DNA of 10,756 bases, from the NCBI GenBank assembly GCA_900550345.1, contig URRX01000036.1:1-10756 (forward strand), read 5' to 3'. The translations under genes were made by a program, and so were the position numbers. The notes under the pieces were generated by a model that was given only the letters and a program-made list of their open reading frames with translations, was not told the origin of the DNA and did no database searches. The DNA comes from an uncultured Anaerococcus sp. (GTDB taxonomy: Bacteria; Bacillota; Clostridia; Tissierellales; Peptoniphilaceae). Below are positions 6,983 through 10,756 of the stretch, in pieces. How positions within the stretch are numbered: the stretch's first letter is position 1; each line of letters starts with the position of its first letter.

Positions 6983-7612
6983 TTATTTAGTTCCAAACAA
7001 TCTATCTCCAGCATCTCCTAGACCAGGTACAATATAGCAATCATCATTTAGTTCTTTATCTAATTGTGCTATATAAATATCTACATCTGGATGTTCTTCT
7101 TGAACTTTTTTTATTCCCTCTGGTGCTGCAATTATATTTAATAATTTTAAGGATGTGCATCCTTTTTCTTTTAATCTTTGGATAGCATCACAAGCTGAAC
7201 CACCAGTGGCAAGCATTGGATCTATAACTAACATATCTCTTTTGTTAGAATCTTTAGGAATTTTTAAATAATATTCAACTGGTTTCATTGTTTCTTCATC
7301 CCTATACATTCCAATATGACCAACTCTAGCTGCTGGGAAAACTTCAATAAGACCATCAACCATTCCAAGACCTGCTCTTAGGATAGGAATAATTCCTAGT
7401 TTTTTTCCAGAAAGTCTATAACCTGTTGTTTTACAAATTGGAGTATCTAATTCAAATTCTTCTAAAGTAAAATCTTTACTAGCTTCATATGCTAATAAAA
7501 TTGTAATTTCCTTAATAATAGACCTAAATTCATTAGAACCTGTGCTTTTATCTCTTAAAATTGATATCTTGTGTTTGATCACTGGATGATCTAAAACTGT
7601 TACTTTACCCAT
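6983..7612 (-). CDS. upp: Uracil phosphoribosyltransferase
   Basis: Upp converts uracil and PRPP to UMP in pyrimidine salvage. Visible motifs are RAGLG (79-83), the PRPP-binding LVIDPMLATGGSA (128-140) and the uracil-binding C-terminal YIVPGLGDAGDRLFGTK (193-209). Two ATG codons are adjacent, at 7615 and 7612. The second was chosen because the AAAGGAG ribosome site (7618-7624) is five bases from it but only two from the first. It also gives 209 residues starting MGKVTVLDHP, like the B. subtilis protein. The gene lies 10 bases after the Sua5 stop and 9 bases before murA, so it is inside the operon rather than in a pyrimidine cluster. Confidence 0.96.
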   Translation of the reverse strand: MGKVTVLDHPVIKHKISILRDKSTGSNEFRSIIKEITILLAYEASKDFTLEEFELDTPICKTTGYRLSGKKLGIIPILRAGLGMVDGLIEVFPAARVGHIGMYRDEETMKPVEYYLKIPKDSNKRDMLVIDPMLATGGSACDAIQRLKEKGCTSLKLLNIIAAPEGIKKVQEEHPDVDIYIAQLDKELNDDCYIVPGLGDAGDRLFGTK

Positions 7613-7617
7613 CATTT

Positions 7618-7624
7618 CTCCTTT
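7618..7624 (-). promoter_or_regulatory. Ribosome binding site that decides the upp start
   Basis: AAAGGAG on the minus strand partly overlaps the Sua5 stop codon (7623-7625). Its spacing favours the second of two tandem ATG codons (7612) over the first (7615). Confidence 0.7.
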
Positions 7625-8660
7625 ATAAATTAAAAATATTTCCTGATGCTGACTTTTTCATCCTATTCATTATACTCTTTCCAAGACCAATTTCCTCAAC
7701 ACCTTGTGCAAGGATTATGTCAACACCTTTTCTATCAAGATCTCTTAACGCTTCAAAAAGTACATGACTCATTTCTATTAAATTATCTTCATTTCCTAAA
7801 GAAAGTGTAGTAAAAGATGAAAATTTTTCAGTATACTTATCAAATACTAAAACCCCTACTTTTTTTCCATCATTTTTATATTTTAGGGCTAAGTTTTCTA
7901 TTTCTTCTACACTTTTTTCACCAACAAAAACCTTCATTTGAGCATTAGGTGCATAATGTTTGTATTTTTGACCTGGTGATCTTGGTACTTTTGTATCATC
8001 AACTAATGAATCATCTAAACAAACGTTAGGAATAAATTTTTTTATATATTCATAAGTATAATAGCCAGGTCTTAAAATGCAAGGATTTTCTAGACTCATA
8101 TCTATAACTGTAGATTCTATCCCTATATCAGAACTTCCCCCATCAATTATTAATGGAATTCTTCCATCCATATCATAAAATACATCATTTGCATTTGTTG
8201 GTGAGGGTCTACCTGAAATATTTGCAGAAGGAGCCGCTATTGGTCTATCACAATATTTTATAAATTCTCGAGCGAGCTTATCTTTTGGCCTTCTTACGGC
8301 AACTGTTTGACCCCCACCAGTGATAATATCAGGAATTTTTGAACTCTTCTTAAGTATTATTGTAAGAGGACCTGGCCAAAGATTTTTAATTAAAAATTTT
8401 GTTCTCTCATCTACTTTTTCTACTAATTCTTCCAATTTATAATCCTCATCTATATGAAGAATTAGAGGATTATCTTCTGGTCTGTTTTTAGCTTTAAAAA
8501 TTTTTCTAGAAGCTTCAGGGTTTAATCCATCAGCGCCTAAACCATATACAGTTTCTGTTGGAAAAGCTACAAGCTCTCCTTTTTTTATAATATTTGCTGC
8601 ATGTTTTAGAATATTCTCGTCTAAATTTTCTCTATCTATTTTCAATATCTCTGTTTCCAT
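7623..8660 (-). CDS. L-threonylcarbamoyladenylate synthase, Sua5 type
   Basis: The enzyme makes threonylcarbamoyl-AMP from Thr, bicarbonate and ATP. This is the first step of the t6A37 modification of ANN-decoding tRNAs and is essential in most bacteria. The 345-residue protein has the YrdC/TsaC domain with KGELVAFPTETVYGLG (27-42), KAKNRP (56-61), VRRP (122-125) and APSANISG (143-150). The linker SPGQKYKHYAPNA (228-240) follows, then a C-terminal Sua5 domain (about 241-345). It is therefore the long Sua5/YwlC form rather than short TsaC. The ATG at 8660 has an AAGGAAG site (8671-8677) ten bases upstream, lying within the end of the transporter gene. The two genes overlap by 29 bases in different frames. 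Sua5 near prfA is a common Firmicutes arrangement and groups translation-related functions. Confidence 0.95.
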   Translation of the reverse strand: METEILKIDRENLDENILKHAANIIKKGELVAFPTETVYGLGADGLNPEASRKIFKAKNRPEDNPLILHIDEDYKLEELVEKVDERTKFLIKNLWPGPLTIILKKSSKIPDIITGGGQTVAVRRPKDKLAREFIKYCDRPIAAPSANISGRPSPTNANDVFYDMDGRIPLIIDGGSSDIGIESTVIDMSLENPCILRPGYYTYEYIKKFIPNVCLDDSLVDDTKVPRSPGQKYKHYAPNAQMKVFVGEKSVEEIENLALKYKNDGKKVGVLVFDKYTEKFSSFTTLSLGNEDNLIEMSHVLFEALRDLDRKGVDIILAQGVEEIGLGKSIMNRMKKSASGNIFNL

Positions 8661-9636
8661 TTTTCACTGACTTCCTTAATTTTTCAATAATCTTTTTGTT
8701 TTCTTCATTTTCTATCAAACAATAAGTTGGGTCCATGTGTATGGTTATAGAAATATTTAACTCATCTTTAAGTCTAAGTTCAATATTTGTTACAGCCTGA
8801 TGCATTATACCTACACTTATATTTGATGGTACTTCAACATCGCAACTTCCTACAAGTATTCCTCTTCCATATTCATGAATTTTTAAATCATGATAACCAT
8901 GAACAAAATCTCCATCCAAAATTATATCTTCAATTTTTTTGTGAAGATCAGCTCCTATTCCTCTTCCAAGAAGTTTATCTATAGTATCTAAAAATAAGTC
9001 CATTCCTGGTTTAAAAACAATAATAGATAAAATCATTCCTAAAAGTGAATCTAAGTTGAATTTAATATACTTTTGCAAAATAACTGCTAAAATAATTGAT
9101 ATTGTTGAAAGTATGTCATTTCTTGCATCTATCATAACCGCAAAGTTTAGTTTTGAATCTAGTTTTTTATCTAGATTTTTATTCAAAAAATATATATAAA
9201 TTTTAAAAACTAGAGAAAAAATCAAAATTATAATACTTAAATTTGATAATTTTGGTAAATTTCCTTTATAAAAACTTTCAACTGAACTTGTAAATAACAA
9301 AAATCCAACAATCATAATAAGAATAGAAACTAAAAAACTTGCTATATATTCACTTCTTCCATGACCATATGGATGTTTAGTATCTGCTGGCTTGCTACTT
9401 GCTTTTGCTCCAATCAAGGTTATTAAACTTGTAAGAGCATCACTCATATTATTAAAAGCATCACCCAAAATAGCCGAAGATGAAGCGATGAGTCCTATAC
9501 TTACTTTTAGAATAAACAAAAATGCATTGATCAAAATACCAACAAATCCTGAAAGAGAAATTAATTTTAATCTAACATTTTCATTTTCTATAGATTCGTA
9601 GTTTTTTACAAATCTTTTTGCAAGAAAATTAAACAA
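8632..9636 (-). CDS. Cation diffusion facilitator (CDF) metal efflux transporter, probably Mn-type
   Basis: The 334-residue membrane protein has about six predicted helices (roughly 27-50, 53-78, 97-118, 132-151, 164-190 and 192-212) and a cytosolic C-terminal domain. ADTKHPYGHGRSEYIAS (84-100), between helices 2 and 3, is a classic CDF signature. The transport-site residues read N62-x3-D66 in helix 2 (DAFNNMSD) and D170-x3-D174 in helix 5 (DARND). From memory, N/D/D/D is typical of manganese exporters such as streptococcal MntE, while zinc exporters usually have His at these sites. Mn(II) efflux by proton antiport is therefore the best guess. Translation starts at a TTG directly after the prfA stop codon, in the same frame. 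GGAG eight bases upstream supports it, and no in-frame ATG lies ahead of helix 1. The 3' end overlaps the Sua5 gene by 29 bases. Confidence 0.9.
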   Translation of the reverse strand: MFNFLAKRFVKNYESIENENVRLKLISLSGFVGILINAFLFILKVSIGLIASSSAILGDAFNNMSDALTSLITLIGAKASSKPADTKHPYGHGRSEYIASFLVSILIMIVGFLLFTSSVESFYKGNLPKLSNLSIIILIFSLVFKIYIYFLNKNLDKKLDSKLNFAVMIDARNDILSTISIILAVILQKYIKFNLDSLLGMILSIIVFKPGMDLFLDTIDKLLGRGIGADLHKKIEDIILDGDFVHGYHDLKIHEYGRGILVGSCDVEVPSNISVGIMHQAVTNIELRLKDELNISITIHMDPTYCLIENEENKKIIEKLRKSVKNGNRDIENR

Positions 9637-10710
9637 TTAATCTTCTCCCATTGTTTTTAATTTTCTAGTTTGATCTTCAGTTATTAAAGATTCTATCATC
9701 TCTTCAATATTACCATCTAAGAAATCATCTAATTGATAAATTGTTTTATTTATTCTATGATCTGTAATTCTTCCTTGTGGATAATTGTAGGTTCTAATTC
9801 TTTCAGACCTATCTCCAGTTCCTACTTGAGATTTTCTGTTATCTGATATTTCTTTTTGTCTTTTTTGTTCTTCAATTTCGTATAATCTTGCCCTTAATAC
9901 TCTCATTGCCTTATCTTTATTTTTAATTTGAGATTTTTCATCTTGACAAGTTACTACAAGACCTGTTGGAATATGTGTTAATCTTACAGCAGAATCTGTT
10001 GTATTTACACTTTGTCCACCGTTTCCACTTGATCTATAAACATCTGTTCTTATATCATTTGGATCTATTTTTATATCAACTTCATCAGCTTCAGGCAAAA
10101 CTGCAACTGTTGCTGTTGAAGTATGGATTCTTCCACCAGATTCAGTTTCAGGGACTCTTTGAACTCTGTGAACTCCAGATTCATATTTTAATTTTGAATA
10201 AGCTCCTTCACCTCTAACAATAAAAGTAGCTTCTTTCATTCCACCAATTCCTTGGCTTGATACATCTATATCTTCAGTTTTATATTTTTGCTTATCCGCA
10301 TACATATGATACATTCTGTAAAGATTTCCAGCAAAAAGACCAGCTTCTTCTCCACCAGCTCCTGCTCTAATCTCTACAATTACATCTTTATGGTCATTAG
10401 GATCTTTTGGAATTAGAAGAACTTTTAAATCTTCATTATATTTTTCAAGATTTTTTTTATTTTCATCTATTTCTGTTTTCAAAAGATCTATCATTTCACT
10501 ATCTTCTGCTTCTTTTAGAAGTTCAGTATTCTCTTTGATCATGTCTTCAGCAGAAGTAATTTGATTATATTTTTCTACAATCGGCTTTAATTGATTGTAT
10601 TCTCTTGAAACTTTTTTAAACTTATCAGTATCAGATAAAACTTCTGGATCAGCTAGTTTTTTTTCTAATTCCTTGAAGTTTTCTCTCATATGTTCTAAAT
10701 TTTCTAACAT
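9637..10710 (-). CDS. prfA: Peptide chain release factor 1
   Basis: RF1 recognises UAA and UAG in the ribosomal A site and triggers hydrolysis of peptidyl-tRNA. The 357-residue length is standard. An N-terminal helical, charged domain (about 1-105) is followed by IRAGAGGEEAG (114-124). The codon-recognition tripeptide region VPETESGGRIHTS contains P-E-T (187-189), fitting the PxT motif of RF1 rather than SPF of RF2. The catalytic GGQ is at 231-233 in SSGNGGQSVNTTDS. The ATG at 10710 follows AGGAGG (10715-10720) after four bases, the best ribosome site in the window, which partly overlaps the stop of the upstream frame. The gene ends in TAA, which RF1 itself can read, directly before the TTG start of the transporter. 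Confidence 0.97.
   Translation of the reverse strand: MLENLEHMRENFKELEKKLADPEVLSDTDKFKKVSREYNQLKPIVEKYNQITSAEDMIKENTELLKEAEDSEMIDLLKTEIDENKKNLEKYNEDLKVLLIPKDPNDHKDVIVEIRAGAGGEEAGLFAGNLYRMYHMYADKQKYKTEDIDVSSQGIGGMKEATFIVRGEGAYSKLKYESGVHRVQRVPETESGGRIHTSTATVAVLPEADEVDIKIDPNDIRTDVYRSSGNGGQSVNTTDSAVRLTHIPTGLVVTCQDEKSQIKNKDKAMRVLRARLYEIEEQKRQKEISDNRKSQVGTGDRSERIRTYNYPQGRITDHRINKTIYQLDDFLDGNIEEMIESLITEDQTRKLKTMGED
9643..9647 (-). promoter_or_regulatory. Ribosome binding site supporting the TTG start of the CDF transporter
   Basis: GGGAG lies within the last codons of prfA, eight bases upstream of TTG at 9634-9636. It supports initiation at this non-ATG codon immediately after the prfA stop. Confidence 0.6.
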
Positions 10711-10714
10711 ATAT

Positions 10715-10720
10715 CCTCCT
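10715..10720 (-). promoter_or_regulatory. Ribosome binding site of prfA
   Basis: AGGAGG with four bases to the ATG is a full anti-16S match. It overlaps the TAA of the preceding reading frame by one base, showing tight packing of the operon. Confidence 0.8.
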
Positions 10721-10756
10721 TAGATACAAGCCTTTATTATTCTATCGAAATCATTA
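10720..10756 (-). CDS. C-terminal tail of an upstream gene, possibly prmC (glutamine methyltransferase)
   Basis: Reading leftward from the window edge, one frame is open for eleven codons (NDFDRIIKACI) and ends in TAA at 10720-10722, nine bases before prfA. The D-R-[IV]-[IV] pattern close to the terminus resembles the end of PrmC/HemK, which methylates the GGQ glutamine of release factors and is often encoded beside prfA. No prmC appears elsewhere in the window. Eleven residues are too few for a firm call; the identification rests mainly on gene order. Confidence 0.4.
   Translation of the reverse strand, partial: NDFDRIIKACI

Noticed and set aside
9392..10217. Plus-strand open frames opposite the transporter and prfA
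   Set aside because: They are antisense to strongly conserved motifs (the CDF helices and the RF1 GGQ region), and their Leu/His-rich translations are typical of shadow frames.
10711..10756. Promoter directly upstream of prfA
   Set aside because: The 46 bases hold the end of another reading frame and the ribosome site; no paired -35/-10 boxes were found, so prfA is probably transcribed from further upstream.

Overview
The window is AT-rich (by eye roughly 30% G+C), densely packed and has short intergenic gaps, strong AAGGAG-type ribosome sites and low-GC Firmicutes gene families. The combination of a SCIFF precursor with its radical SAM maturase, a prfA / cation transporter / Sua5 / upp run and a RecD2 helicase next to ComF points to an anaerobic Clostridia or Tissierellia relative, for example the Anaerococcus/Peptoniphilus group. 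The genus is an inference from gene style, not a database match. No mobile element, CRISPR array, rRNA or tRNA was seen, and no gene-free stretch exceeds about 70 bases.

Left arm, plus strand (1-2886). It opens with the 3' part of an Orn/Lys/Arg decarboxylase-fold PLP enzyme that is cut by the window edge. A near-consensus promoter lies directly on that gene's stop codon. It drives a 49-residue Cys-rich peptide (1286-1435) of the SCIFF family, a ribosomally made, post-translationally modified peptide (RiPP) precursor. A compact intrinsic terminator embraces the peptide's stop codon. The SCIFF maturase follows: a radical SAM/SPASM enzyme with an N-terminal leader-binding domain. Peptide and enzyme together form a known ranthipeptide/thioether RiPP system. 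This precursor has Gly at position 37, where I recall that the characterised C. thermocellum homologue has the Thr that receives the thioether bond.

Right arm, minus strand (10756-2911). A long operon runs leftward: the likely end of prmC, then prfA (release factor 1), a CDF-family metal efflux transporter with an N/D/D/D site, Sua5/TsaC (tRNA t6A synthesis), upp (uracil salvage), murA (first committed step of peptidoglycan synthesis), recD2 (DNA helicase) and comF (phosphoribosyltransferase-like). Gaps range from 9 bases to overlaps of 4 and 29 bases. prfA and the transporter are separated only by one stop codon, in the same frame, and the transporter uses a TTG start.

The two arms converge at one 13-bp hairpin (2887-2917) with A- and T-tracts on both sides, so it should terminate transcription from either direction. 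The minus-strand operon is ordinary housekeeping. The SCIFF locus is the part that deserves attention.
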